Source of the DNA: Hyalangium ruber
Lineage (GTDB): Bacteria; Myxococcota; Myxococcia; Myxococcales; Myxococcaceae
Direction of reading: 5' to 3'
Assembly: GCF_034259325.1 (NCBI RefSeq)
Contig: NZ_JAXIVS010000020.1
Coordinates: forward strand, 85,461-149,460
Length of the DNA stretch: 64,000 nucleotides
A program made the translations under genes and the position numbers. This document shows, piece after piece, positions 36,237 to 45,384 of this stretch; the stretch's first letter is position 1, and each line of letters opens with the position of its first letter. The notes beneath the pieces were generated by a model, which was not told the DNA's origin, searched no databases, and saw nothing but the letters and a program-made list of their open reading frames with translations.

Positions 36237-38063
36237 ATGCCCAACGTCCTCGCCATGAGCTTCGAGGGGGAACTGGCCCCCTCGTTCGATCTGCGTTGTC
36301 TGAGCCCTCAGCACAAGCCACCCGACGGCTGGGGCATCGGCTACTACCCGGGAGGGGACCTGGCGGCGGAGGTGCTCAAGGAGGCGGCGCCGCCGCCCGG
36401 CTCCATCCGCAGCGAGCTGGTGCGGGCCTGGGAGCACCTGGCCTCCTCGGTGTTCATGCTCCACGTCCGGACGGCGACGTGGGGGCAGATCTCCGCCGCT
36501 AACACCCAGCCCTTCCGCCGCTCCTGGGGGGGACGCGACTGGCTGATGGCGCACTCGGGCAGCCTGTCCCACCGCGTCGAGCCCACCGTTCCGCAGCGCT
36601 TCGAGCCCATCGGCTCAACGGACACCGAGCTCATCTTCTGCCAGTTGATGTCGATGATCTCCAACAAGGGGTGGCGCACCCTGGGAGACATCGATCCGGA
36701 GGTCCTCCGCGCCTTCTTCGCCGAGATCAACGCGCACGGCTCGCTCACGACCGTGCTCACCGACGGGCGCGACCTGTGTGTGTACGCGGACCGCGACCCG
36801 GCGCACGAGGTGCATGTCTGGACGCTGCACCCGCCGCACGACAGCCTCGTCTTCGGCGATGACGATCTGTTGGTGGACCTGACCAAGCGCGGCATCAAGA
36901 GCCGCAAGGGCGTCATCATCTGCTCCAATCCCCTCCAGCCCGAGGGGAACGCCAAGGTGGACTGGAAGCGGCTCGCGCCGGGAACGCTCCTGCGCATTCG
37001 GCAGGGCGCGGTCACTGCGGAGGCGAAGCCCCCCGCTCCGACACCGCAGGTGGAGGCGCAGGCGCAGCCGATCCAACAGCAGGTCCCGGACACGCAGACG
37101 GCGGCGCTGGCGCCGGTGGCTCCCGCCGTGCCGCCTGCCCAGACGCACTTCGTCGCTCGGGTGCGGGACTTCAAGCTGCCCTCGAATGCGGAGGTGCAGC
37201 GCTTCTCGGTGGTTCACCGCACCGTCTACCGCTACCAGACGCCCATCGAGCGAAGCACCCACATGCTCCGGCTACGGCCGATGCACGACGAGCTGCAGGC
37301 AGTGATCGGGCACGAGCTCCACCTGTCCGTGGATGGCAAGCGCCGCGACTACGACGACGTGTTCGGCAATCGGGCCACGCGGGTGCATATCGAGACGCCC
37401 TATACGGAGCTGGCCATCGAGGCGCGCTCGACGGTGGAGCTCTACGACACGGATCCGCTCCAATTCCGTGCGCCCAAGGAGCGCGGCACCATCCCGCTGG
37501 TGTGGATGCCCTGGCAGCAGCAGGTGCTTCAGCCCTTCCTGCTGCCGCAGGAGCTACCGGAGAGTCAGTTGGTGGAGCTCACGGAGTACGCGATGAGCTT
37601 CGTGAAGCGGAACGACTACGACCTGCTGGACACGCTGCTGGACATCAACTCGACCATCTTCCGCGAGTACGAGTACCGGCAGGGCTCGACGACGGTGTAC
37701 ACGACGCCCTTCGACGTGTACGCGAACCGGCGCGGCGTCTGCCAGGACTTCACCAACCTGTTCATCTGCATGGCGCGGCTGCTGGGCGTACCGGCGCGCT
37801 ACACGTGCGGCTACATCTACTGTGGTCCGCAGAGTACAAATCAGCGGCAGGCCGAAGCGTCCCATGCGTGGTTGCAGCTCTACCTGCCCGAGGTGGGCTG
37901 GCGAGGCTTCGACCCGACCAACGGCATCCTCACGCAGACCTCGCACGTGCGGGTCGCGGTAGGGCGCGGCTACGGTGACGCCACCCCCACCTCGGGGACC
38001 ATCTTCGTTGGAGGTGGACCCGAGACGCTGGAGGTGGACGTGCGGGTGGACCGGATCGCCTAG
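36237..38063 (+). CDS. Class II glutamine amidotransferase-like domain fused to a transglutaminase
   Basis: A 608-residue fusion. Residues 1-265 have the YafJ-type class II amidotransferase fold (VLAMSFEGEL, DGWGIGYYPGG, HVRTAT, MAHSGSL), but the catalytic Cys expected right after Met is missing: the protein begins MPNVLAMS. A Pro/Gln/Ala linker (about 265-305) leads to a bacterial transglutaminase with RRGVCQDFTN (Cys502), ASHAWLQLYLP (His543) and GFDPTNG (Asp). So the transglutaminase half looks active and the glutaminase half does not. It follows the DUF2126 protein on the same strand and probably acts with it. Confidence 0.85.
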   Translation: MPNVLAMSFEGELAPSFDLRCLSPQHKPPDGWGIGYYPGGDLAAEVLKEAAPPPGSIRSELVRAWEHLASSVFMLHVRTATWGQISAANTQPFRRSWGGRDWLMAHSGSLSHRVEPTVPQRFEPIGSTDTELIFCQLMSMISNKGWRTLGDIDPEVLRAFFAEINAHGSLTTVLTDGRDLCVYADRDPAHEVHVWTLHPPHDSLVFGDDDLLVDLTKRGIKSRKGVIICSNPLQPEGNAKVDWKRLAPGTLLRIRQGAVTAEAKPPAPTPQVEAQAQPIQQQVPDTQTAALAPVAPAVPPAQTHFVARVRDFKLPSNAEVQRFSVVHRTVYRYQTPIERSTHMLRLRPMHDELQAVIGHELHLSVDGKRRDYDDVFGNRATRVHIETPYTELAIEARSTVELYDTDPLQFRAPKERGTIPLVWMPWQQQVLQPFLLPQELPESQLVELTEYAMSFVKRNDYDLLDTLLDINSTIFREYEYRQGSTTVYTTPFDVYANRRGVCQDFTNLFICMARLLGVPARYTCGYIYCGPQSTNQRQAEASHAWLQLYLPEVGWRGFDPTNGILTQTSHVRVAVGRGYGDATPTSGTIFVGGGPETLEVDVRVDRIA

Positions 38064-38071
38064 CCCGACGA

Positions 38072-38524
38072 TCACTTCAGCCGGGTCGCATAGAAGTCGT
38101 GGAGCTTCTGGCGCGTCGCCTTGCCTGGGACGTTGATGACCTTTCGATCCTCGCCAGCCATCTGGATCGACACTCCACCGAAGATCCAGAAGCCCACCTG
38201 GATGGCGAACCGCTCCAGCTGGTCGACTGGGAAGATGCGCCGCTGGGACTTGTCCTTGGAGAGCACCGTCGTCAGCTCCTTCTCGAGCTTCTCCAGGGAG
38301 AGCTTCTCCGAGAGGAACTTCTCTACGGCCTCGGGCATCTCGTCCGGGCTCACCTTCCAGCGCGTGCTGGTGGGGGTGTTCTCTAGAAACTCCCGCGCGT
38401 GGTGTGGGAAGAGGAAGAGGAAGCCGGGGGTGCCCACGAGGCACGCGTGGGTGATCTGCCCGACGGTGATGCCCTCGTTCACGTTGATCCGGGGCACGAA
38501 GACCACATCTGTCCGCTGCGTCAT
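38072..38524 (-). CDS. Conserved hypothetical protein, 150 aa
   Basis: A 150-residue soluble protein without recognised domains. It begins MTQRTDVVFVPRINVNEGITVGQ and has a central hydrophobic strand (CLVGTPGFLFLFP), a charged helix (EAVEKFLSEKLSLEKLEKEL) and a C-terminal strand (FAIQVGFWIFGGVSIQM). The hydrophobic pieces are too short and interrupted for membrane spans. It converges on the transglutaminase gene eight bases away. I cannot assign a function. Confidence 0.65.
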   Translation of the reverse strand: MTQRTDVVFVPRINVNEGITVGQITHACLVGTPGFLFLFPHHAREFLENTPTSTRWKVSPDEMPEAVEKFLSEKLSLEKLEKELTTVLSKDKSQRRIFPVDQLERFAIQVGFWIFGGVSIQMAGEDRKVINVPGKATRQKLHDFYATRLK

Positions 38525-38566
38525 CCGCGCATTATGGGCCAGCGCTCGCCTCGCGCGACAACCCTC

Positions 38567-39439
38567 TCATCCCGTCCGGGAGAGCAGGGACCGAAGGATG
38601 TCCTCGCTGTGTGTCCACAGCAGCGCGGAGCCGACCTGTGGCAGGAGCTGGCGCCGCGCCGTGGGAATCCTCCGCGCGAGGGTCTCGCCCTGGTCGGGAG
38701 AGTGGACGGTGCTCGTATCGAGGCCGCCGTACCACAGGTCCACGGGGACGCGGATGGCTCCCGGGTCGAACGGCCACCGGGACATCGCCAGAACGGTGTC
38801 ACGCGCATAGCCCGCCGAGCCCTGCATAAAACCTTCGTCCAGGGCGCGCCGGTAGGCCTCGGCGAAGCGCGGCGCGGTGAACACGGCGCGGTCGGACTCA
38901 GAGCTCATGCCGATGACCATGTCCCACATCATCTGCACGCTCATCCCAGCGAAGAATGCCTCGGCGCGGGCCGGCTCGGCGGCGGAGAGGTCCACCAGCT
39001 TCGCGACCTCCGGATGGAGCATTCCGCGCAGCGCCGGGTAGGCCAGCTCATCACCACCCGCGACGAGGGCGACGCCCGTCACCACGCCCTTGGCCGCACA
39101 GGCCAGCGCGAAGGGCGCCCCCTGGGAGTAGCCCACCACCGGGAGCCGCTCCAGCCCCTGGGCGGCGGCGAAGCCCCGAACATCCTCCGCCCAGTCGAGC
39201 AGCCCTCGCCCCGGAGCGGGCGTGGAGGCGCCGAGCCCAGGCCGGTCGAGCGAGATGAGCCGAACCTTCAATCCCTCGAGGACGTCAGCGCCAAACCCCA
39301 GCCAGCGACTCATGGCCGCGCCAGGGCAGAAGAGCACGGGTGTGCCCGACGTCGGGCCCCACTCTCCCCACCCCAGCAGCCTCCCGTCGGACAGCCGCGT
39401 TGTCCCCGTGCGCGCGGGCCCCTGAACCAGTGTGTTCAT
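38567..39439 (-). CDS. Alpha/beta hydrolase
   Basis: A 290-residue hydrolase. The oxyanion region is LFCPGAAMSRW, then LISLDRPGLGAS, and the nucleophile elbow is VGYSQGAPFAL. The acid lies near DLWYGGLDTSTVHSPD, and the base would be His in LLWTHSEDIL. This is the pattern of epoxide-hydrolase/proline-iminopeptidase-like enzymes of actinobacteria and myxobacteria. No signal peptide. It is likely transcribed alone, since 55 bp separate it from the upstream gene on the same strand. Confidence 0.8.
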   Translation of the reverse strand: MNTLVQGPARTGTTRLSDGRLLGWGEWGPTSGTPVLFCPGAAMSRWLGFGADVLEGLKVRLISLDRPGLGASTPAPGRGLLDWAEDVRGFAAAQGLERLPVVGYSQGAPFALACAAKGVVTGVALVAGGDELAYPALRGMLHPEVAKLVDLSAAEPARAEAFFAGMSVQMMWDMVIGMSSESDRAVFTAPRFAEAYRRALDEGFMQGSAGYARDTVLAMSRWPFDPGAIRVPVDLWYGGLDTSTVHSPDQGETLARRIPTARRQLLPQVGSALLWTHSEDILRSLLSRTG

Positions 39440-39494
39440 GCCGCGAAGCGTCCCACGCGGCCCCGGACCAGGGAAGCCATTCTCGGCGAGCGCC

Positions 39495-40664
39495 TCAAGG
39501 AGGGGCGCAGACGACGCCGGCACAGTTCCCCATGCCGTTGCCTCCCGCCACGTTCCCTCCTCCGTCGATCGCTCCCTCCGCGTGGAGACCCCAGCCCGTG
39601 TTGCCGATCGCGGTGTTGCCCGACACCGTGAGGCTGTTGGGAACCAGCACCCGGAGGCCGTCCCCCGCGTTCTGGAGGAAGCGGTTGCCACTGACCGTGC
39701 CAGTGAGCTCGGGAGGCACATACTCCTCCAGGTGGCCCAGGCTCAGCCCACCGCCGTTGCGCCGAAGGGTGGAGCCCTGGATGTCGACCGTCCGGGACTG
39801 GACCCGCATGCCGCCTGCGTTGTCGGAGACCTGCGAGTCGCGCAGCACGAAGTCGAACGCATCCCAGGTCGGCCACTCCGCGGGAGCGAGCGCATCGTTG
39901 TGCAAGAACAACGTGTTGACGAACGACGCCTGGGAACAAAAGCCGTAGCCGAACTCGCCGAGGGTGATTCGCCCCACGACCGAGTTGAAGGCGATGCGGC
40001 TCGACGTGAACGAGACGCCGCCGTAGGGACACCAGACCACCATGTCGTTGAACGTGAAGTTCGAGCGGACCACCTCCACGTCGTGGCTGTTGGCGGAGAG
40101 CGCGAGCCGGTTGGCGAGGAAATAGGACGCAATCACCTCGAACTTGCCGCTGCTCGCGTCCTGCTCACTGCCCACCGCCGAGCCGTTGGCGATGAAGTAG
40201 CTGTTGGAGATGGTGAACGTCGCGGAGCCACTCCGGTTGTACACGGCGGCCCGGTTGTCGATGAACGTGAGCTTCGACAACCAAACGTGGTCCGGGAAGT
40301 GGCTCGCGTCGTAGTCGAGCACGTACCCCAGGTCGAACCCCTGGATCGTCCCGTTCTTCACCGTGCTGTTGGCCAGGACGGCGATGCCCTCCGACAGCCC
40401 CGGCTCCGAGCCCACCCGGCGCACGGTATGTCCCCCGAGATCGAGCACGACGCCCGTGCCGACAACCCGGAGCGCGGGGGCCTCCGTACCGGAGCACTCG
40501 AGATCGTGGGTGAGCCGGGTGTTGGTGGTGATCGTATCGCCGCACTCGACACAGCCCGGTGAGCGCCCGCTGCCTCCGCGCTCGTGGGCGTGCGCGGCGA
40601 GCGCGAAGAACACACCCCACACCATGAGTGTGTGGCAGGCACGTTTCAGCGGAAGGGTCTTCAT
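39495..40664 (-). CDS. Secreted parallel beta-helix protein
   Basis: A 389-residue exported protein from ATG 40664. A signal peptide (TLMVWGVFFALAAHAHE) is followed by CVECGDTITTNTRLTHDLEC, a start typical of pectate-lyase-fold proteins, and then by many short repeats with Asn ladders (NSTVKNGTIQG, NSYFIANGSA, NTLFLHNDAL, NTAIGNTGWG), the hallmark of a right-handed beta helix. A polysaccharide-binding or degrading role is possible, but I see no catalytic site. Four paired cysteines suggest an extracytoplasmic location. Confidence 0.75.
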   Translation of the reverse strand: MKTLPLKRACHTLMVWGVFFALAAHAHERGGSGRSPGCVECGDTITTNTRLTHDLECSGTEAPALRVVGTGVVLDLGGHTVRRVGSEPGLSEGIAVLANSTVKNGTIQGFDLGYVLDYDASHFPDHVWLSKLTFIDNRAAVYNRSGSATFTISNSYFIANGSAVGSEQDASSGKFEVIASYFLANRLALSANSHDVEVVRSNFTFNDMVVWCPYGGVSFTSSRIAFNSVVGRITLGEFGYGFCSQASFVNTLFLHNDALAPAEWPTWDAFDFVLRDSQVSDNAGGMRVQSRTVDIQGSTLRRNGGGLSLGHLEEYVPPELTGTVSGNRFLQNAGDGLRVLVPNSLTVSGNTAIGNTGWGLHAEGAIDGGGNVAGGNGMGNCAGVVCAPP

Positions 40665-40783
40665 CCTGAGCTCCTGGCCAGCCCCTATCGGGGCGTCAAT
40701 CTGGGAGCCCCCGCCTCGGCCCAGCAAGCCTCACGCGCGGTCGAGCGCGCTGTCGGAGCGACAACCCTCCCGGCCGAGAGCGC

Positions 40784-41860
40784 TCAGCTCGCGGAGAGGT
40801 TGATGCCCGCCCGGTACGCCGCGCGCATCGCTCCGAGGAGCCGGTCGGAGAGGACCCGATACGACTGAGCATCCGCGCCGTCGAAGCTCAGGTCATTCCA
40901 GGAGCCCATCCCGCCAAAGACGTCCGCGGCCATGGCGGCGTTCACCAGCTGGAGCGCGGGCACCGGCAGCCCGTTGAGGATGAGCAACTCCAGGATGTCC
41001 TCCAGCGGCTGGGGCTCGAGCGTCAGGCGCAGCAGGCAGCGGCGGAAGTGCTTGCTCCAGTACTTCAGCTCCTGCTGCTGGGCGAAGTCCTGCACCGACT
41101 TCAGCGACCGGGTGAGCCCGTTGCGGCAGGCGTTCAAGTCCCTGGCGACGGTGACTTCATCCCCCTCCCCTACCGGGAGGTACTCGAAGGAGAGGCTCCC
41201 GGCCCCCGGCGCTGGCGTGAAGAACTGGTTCCACTTCACGGTCTCCTCGGGCTCCAGCTCGCTCCCCTCCCCCACGGGCTCCGCCTCGGCGCTCAGCGGC
41301 ATGAAGCGCGAGATGAGCGCATCCATCTCCTCCGGGCTACGCGACTCCATGAAAGCCTGGAGGCCGCGTCCCTCGAGCTCCGGGGCCAGCTCGCGCGTGA
41401 GCAGCTCTTCCCAGACGGCGGCCCGCTTGCGGCTCCGCATGAACGCGTAGAGCTGCTTGCCCGTGATGTCATAGAAGCGCGGCCGCACCTCGCGGGGCAT
41501 GAACCGCTCCGAGCGGAAGCGATCCGTGAAGAGCAGGAGCCCCAGCCCACCGCCTCCCTCGAAGGCCTCGCGGATGTGCGCGGGCAAATCCCTCGGGAAG
41601 CTCTCCGGGTCCGCCTCCCAGGGCCCTGGCACGAACCACAGGCGCGCCTGCGGCGAGGCCCTGGCCTCGAGCCACTCCTGGAAGGACTGCCGCTCCCCCT
41701 GCTCGTCCAGCATCGTCACGACTGACGGCTGGCGGCCCGCCGGGCGCAGGCGGATGCCCATGAGCTCCTCGACCTCATCCCACCGCGCCTGGCCGGGCTC
41801 GCGCAGGGCTTGGTTGCCAGTGGTGATGAGAACCGTGCTGCAGACATCGACGGGGCGCAT
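40784..41860 (-). CDS. Unknown protein, 358 aa
   Basis: A 358-residue protein with no signal peptide and no recognised family. It begins VDVCSTVLITTGNQALREPGQ. A middle part is strongly acidic (SAEAEPVGEGSELEPEETVK), and the C-terminal third is helical and Leu-rich (LRLTLEPQPLEDILELLILNG). Codon use is normal for the genome. It is flanked by an unrelated beta-helix gene downstream and diverges from the AMMECR1 gene. No function can be suggested. Confidence 0.65.
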   Translation of the reverse strand: MRPVDVCSTVLITTGNQALREPGQARWDEVEELMGIRLRPAGRQPSVVTMLDEQGERQSFQEWLEARASPQARLWFVPGPWEADPESFPRDLPAHIREAFEGGGGLGLLLFTDRFRSERFMPREVRPRFYDITGKQLYAFMRSRKRAAVWEELLTRELAPELEGRGLQAFMESRSPEEMDALISRFMPLSAEAEPVGEGSELEPEETVKWNQFFTPAPGAGSLSFEYLPVGEGDEVTVARDLNACRNGLTRSLKSVQDFAQQQELKYWSKHFRRCLLRLTLEPQPLEDILELLILNGLPVPALQLVNAAMAADVFGGMGSWNDLSFDGADAQSYRVLSDRLLGAMRAAYRAGINLSAS

Positions 41861-41982
41861 GCCCCCAGACTACCCAAGAGCCATGCCTGAACGCTCGGAG
41901 AGCTGACGACCGCGAGACCAGAAAGAATCCGGGGTTGTCGGGTGTTCTGAGGCCTCATGAGCTTGCTACGCCCGGAGATCGC

Positions 41983-42534
41983 ATGACGCGCGGCCCCACG
42001 CTGCTGTCCCTCGCCCGCGCCGCGGTGCATGAGTCCCTCGAGGGCCCCCGGGTTCAGGTGCCCGAGGAGGCCTGGCTCGGCGAGCTGGGCGCCTGCTTCG
42101 TCACGCTGAAAAAGGACGGAGAGCTGCGCGGCTGCATCGGCAGCATGGAGGCGCACCGGCCGCTCTCCGAGGACGTCATCCAGAACGCCCGGAGCGCCGC
42201 GCACCGGGATCCGCGCTTCTCTCCGCTGCGGCGCAATGAGCTGGACACCGTCCGCTTCGAGGTGAGCCTGCTCTCCCCGCTCGAGCCGATGGACGTGGAG
42301 AACGAGCAGCAGGCCCTCACCCGACTGCGCCCGGGCACGGACGGGGTGCTGCTGCAGTGGGGAGGGCGCCGAGGCGTCTTCATCCCCAAGGTGTGGGAGA
42401 TGCTGCCCACCCCGGCGGAGTTCCTCGCCAACCTGCGCCGCAAGGCGGGGCTGCCCTGGAAGGAGTGGCTGCCCGGCACCCGCCTGTGGCGCTTCACCGC
42501 CCAGGACTGGGCGGAGCCGGACCTGCTGAACTGA
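41983..42534 (+). CDS. AMMECR1-domain protein (AmmeMemoRadiSam protein A type)
   Basis: A 183-residue protein from ATG 41983, preceded by GGAG. The AMMECR1 signature LRGCIGSMEAHRPLSEDV is clear, with the upstream AWLGELGACFVTL and downstream RFEVSLLSPLEPM, GVLLQWGGRRGVFIPKVW and AGLPWKEW blocks. In many bacteria it is encoded with Memo and a radical SAM protein; neither is next to it here. The biochemical role of the family is unknown; the conserved Cys in RGCIG may bind a ligand or be catalytic. Confidence 0.9.
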   Translation: MTRGPTLLSLARAAVHESLEGPRVQVPEEAWLGELGACFVTLKKDGELRGCIGSMEAHRPLSEDVIQNARSAAHRDPRFSPLRRNELDTVRFEVSLLSPLEPMDVENEQQALTRLRPGTDGVLLQWGGRRGVFIPKVWEMLPTPAEFLANLRRKAGLPWKEWLPGTRLWRFTAQDWAEPDLLN

Positions 42535-42561
42535 AGCAGGCGGCCCCGCCCCACGCCCCGC

Positions 42562-45219
42562 TCAGCGGGTGATGATGCGAATCACGTGGTTGTACGAGTC
42601 GGACACCAGCAGCCGCTCGGCGGGGTTGATGGTGAGCCCGGCGGGGGAGACGATGTCGGCCTGCTCGCCCGTGCCCAGGTGCGTGCCGAGCCGCCCGGTG
42701 CCGGCCAGGGTGTAGACCCGCGTGGTGGCGGCCTCCTCGCCCGGGACGACCTTGCGGATGCGGAAGTTGGCCGTGTCAGCCACCATCAGCTCGTTGGCCG
42801 GAGTCACCACCATGCCCATCTGCGCCCGGAAGCGGGCCTGCGTGCCCAGGCCGTCCGCGTAGCCCGCGGGCGTGCTGTCGCTCCCGGCGAGGGTCACCAC
42901 GGTCCGCTCTGGCCCGGCGGAGATGCGGCGCAGGCGCTGATTGCCGCCGTCCATCACATAGAGCTCACCGCCCCGGCCGACGGCGATGGCGCTCGGGTTG
43001 TTGAAGCGCGCATCCCGGCCCTGCCCGTCCTGGGTGCCCGCGGAGTTGGCCCCCGCCAGCGTCGAGACCTGCTGCGTGTCGGCCGCGATCATCCGAACCT
43101 TGTTGCCCGCCTGGTCCGCCACGTAGATGTTGCCCGCCGCGTCGACGGCCAGCGACGTGGGCCGGTTGAAGCGCGCCTGGCCCGCGACTCCGTCGGTGCT
43201 GCCCGCGGCGCGCAGCGCTCCGGCGTAGGTGCTCACCACCCAGCGCTCGCCGTCCTTCACCAGCTTGCGGATGCAGTGGTTGTCCGAGTCGGCGACATAG
43301 ATGGCGCCATCCGGCCCCACCGCCACCCCCGTGGGACGGCGGAACATGGCCGTCGCCCCCGCGCCATCGCGGCCGCCCGACTCCCCGTTACCCGCCAGCG
43401 TGGTGACGGTGCGCTCGGGGTTGTTGGCGATGAAGCGGATGCGGTTGTTGTTCGTGTCCGCCACGACGATGTCGCCATTCGGCGTCGAGGCCAGCCCCGT
43501 GGGGCCGTTGAAGAGCGCCTGGCTCGCGGGGCCGTCCTGGTAGCCCGAGCGCCCCGCCACTCCAGCGAAGGCCGCCACCTGGTGGGCCCAGATCGGATCC
43601 GGCACGGGAGCGGCGGGAACGGGCCCCGTCGCCGGCGGGAGCGTGCGCGCCGCACGGCGGTGGGACAGGGCGCGCTCGAGCACGTTCTGCGTCATGCGGG
43701 CCACGCGCGCATCGGCCAGCTCCGGGTCGGTCGAGAACGCCAGCGGCCAGTAGATGGTGCCCGCCGAGAAGATGAGCCGCCCCGAGGGCAGCGTGCGGTC
43801 CACCACCTGGGAGACGGTGGGAATGCCCTCGGCGGTGACGAGCGGGCTCTCCATGCTCACGCGCAGGCCCGGCGGCGTGTGGCCGTTGTCGAAGATGCGG
43901 TCCACCTCGTAGCCCAGCAGCCCGTGCATCTGCATGCCGTTGCGCAGCCCGGTGCCCGCGAAGATCCAGTGGCTCTCGTCCTTCACGGTCAGCGGGAAGG
44001 AGATGAGCTGCCAGCCGTCGTACATGGTGCCGAACAGCCCGTTCTCGGGCGTCGGGCTGGGCTCATCCCGGAAGCGCACGGTGGAGAAGGGCTCCGGATC
44101 CCGATAGGGCTCGTTCTTGTAGCAAACGACGGTGCGCAGCGGGTTGTTCTTGCTGTCGGACAGCATGCGCACCTTCCAGTACGCGCCGTTCCCGCCGAAG
44201 TGGGCCAGGCTCATCTTCCCCGAGGCGAGCGCCGCGTCCACCTGGTCGCGCTGCGCCTGCGTCCAGTACTCATCGTGGCCGGCGTGGACGAAGGCGCCGA
44301 TGCCCTCCAGCAGGTTGGACTGCCGCAAGAAGTCGAGGTTGGTGGCGTAGGTGACGTCATAGCCCTGCTGCTCGAGGAACTTGGCGAAGGGGTACTCCCA
44401 GCGCAGCATCTGGCCGGCGCCCTCATCGTCCTTGTACGGGCGGTTGAACGACACCTGATAGGCGCGGCCGTTGGGCATCGTGCCCGAGGCGTCCGCGTAG
44501 AGGCTCTCGCCGCCCCAGGTGTTGTAGGCCTGGTAGGTGAGAATGCCGGGCTGGAAGAGGATCTCGGCGGCGCGCATGTCGCGCACCACGAAGGAGGTGA
44601 AGCGCTTGAACCCATCCGCGCGCTTCACCTTGACGACGTACATGCCGGACACCCAGTCCTCGCCGATCTGGAACGAGAAGGTGTCGGTCCACGAGCACTC
44701 CACCAGCGAGGTGCTCGGCTCGCGCGGGCACGGCGCCTGCTTCTTGGCCTGGAAGGGGCCCGCGGACCACATCTTCCGCGCGCCCGCGCCTCCGTAGTAG
44801 CCGAGCCGGAACACCTCGGCGGTGACCGGGCCCTCGTCCGAAACGGAGACCTTGACGTTCACCGTGTCGCCGACGAGCACCGAGTCCGTGGAGGCATAGA
44901 GCTCCACCTGGCCCGCGTTGGCCTGGCGGCCGCTGCGCCACGTGGCATCTCCCGGCTTCTGGTTCTCCGCGGGAATCGGGTTGGGCAGCACGACCCGGGT
45001 GGGCTTCTCCGGGGGAGGCGGCGGACATGCCGGAGGGCACTCCTCCACGGGCGTCGGCGGAGGAGGCCGCGGATGTGGCAGCGGATTGTCCGGCAGCGGA
45101 TTCTCGTCCGCGACCGCGTCCCCCTCCCGGTCATCCGGAATCGGGATGGTGCCCTTCTCATGGCAGGCCGCCAACACAGACACCGCCGCCCACAACGCCA
45201 CCCATCCGCGTCGTCCCAC
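42562..45219 (-). CDS. Lipoprotein with N,N-dimethylformamidase-beta-like domain and NHL repeats
   Basis: An 885-residue lipoprotein. GTG 45219 has GAGGAGGCG upstream; the lipobox is VSVLAAC. A Pro-rich stretch is followed by an adhesion-like strand domain (QVELYASTDSVLVGDTVNVKV). From about residue 190 to 560 comes the domain of the large subunit of N,N-dimethylformamidase (TYQAYNTWGGESLY, FVHAGHDEYWT, LAHFGGNGAYWKVR), a glutaminase-I-like fold that is often found in secreted proteins. The C-terminal 310 residues are five or more NHL repeats (PTGLASTPNGDIVVADTNNN and variants) forming a propeller. True substrate unknown; surface location is inferred from the lipobox. Confidence 0.85.
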   Translation of the reverse strand: MGRRGWVALWAAVSVLAACHEKGTIPIPDDREGDAVADENPLPDNPLPHPRPPPPTPVEECPPACPPPPPEKPTRVVLPNPIPAENQKPGDATWRSGRQANAGQVELYASTDSVLVGDTVNVKVSVSDEGPVTAEVFRLGYYGGAGARKMWSAGPFQAKKQAPCPREPSTSLVECSWTDTFSFQIGEDWVSGMYVVKVKRADGFKRFTSFVVRDMRAAEILFQPGILTYQAYNTWGGESLYADASGTMPNGRAYQVSFNRPYKDDEGAGQMLRWEYPFAKFLEQQGYDVTYATNLDFLRQSNLLEGIGAFVHAGHDEYWTQAQRDQVDAALASGKMSLAHFGGNGAYWKVRMLSDSKNNPLRTVVCYKNEPYRDPEPFSTVRFRDEPSPTPENGLFGTMYDGWQLISFPLTVKDESHWIFAGTGLRNGMQMHGLLGYEVDRIFDNGHTPPGLRVSMESPLVTAEGIPTVSQVVDRTLPSGRLIFSAGTIYWPLAFSTDPELADARVARMTQNVLERALSHRRAARTLPPATGPVPAAPVPDPIWAHQVAAFAGVAGRSGYQDGPASQALFNGPTGLASTPNGDIVVADTNNNRIRFIANNPERTVTTLAGNGESGGRDGAGATAMFRRPTGVAVGPDGAIYVADSDNHCIRKLVKDGERWVVSTYAGALRAAGSTDGVAGQARFNRPTSLAVDAAGNIYVADQAGNKVRMIAADTQQVSTLAGANSAGTQDGQGRDARFNNPSAIAVGRGGELYVMDGGNQRLRRISAGPERTVVTLAGSDSTPAGYADGLGTQARFRAQMGMVVTPANELMVADTANFRIRKVVPGEEAATTRVYTLAGTGRLGTHLGTGEQADIVSPAGLTINPAERLLVSDSYNHVIRIITR

Positions 45220-45370
45220 CGTCGCCTCCTCGTACTTGCCGGACCCCCGAGATAGGCACGCTGGCACCCCATGCCAACTCCCCGCCTGCCCAGGAGGTGT
45301 GCGCCGCTTCACACGTTGGGTACGGAGCGCCACATGAGAACTCCCTGTGTGGGCGCCGTGTCCGGTGCTC

Positions 45371-45376
45371 TATGCT
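45371..45376 (+). promoter_or_regulatory. -10-like box close to a start codon
   Basis: TATGCT ends eight bases before ATG 45385, and there is no Shine-Dalgarno sequence. Candidate leaderless promoter. Confidence 0.35.
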
Positions 45377-45384
45377 CGCCGGCC

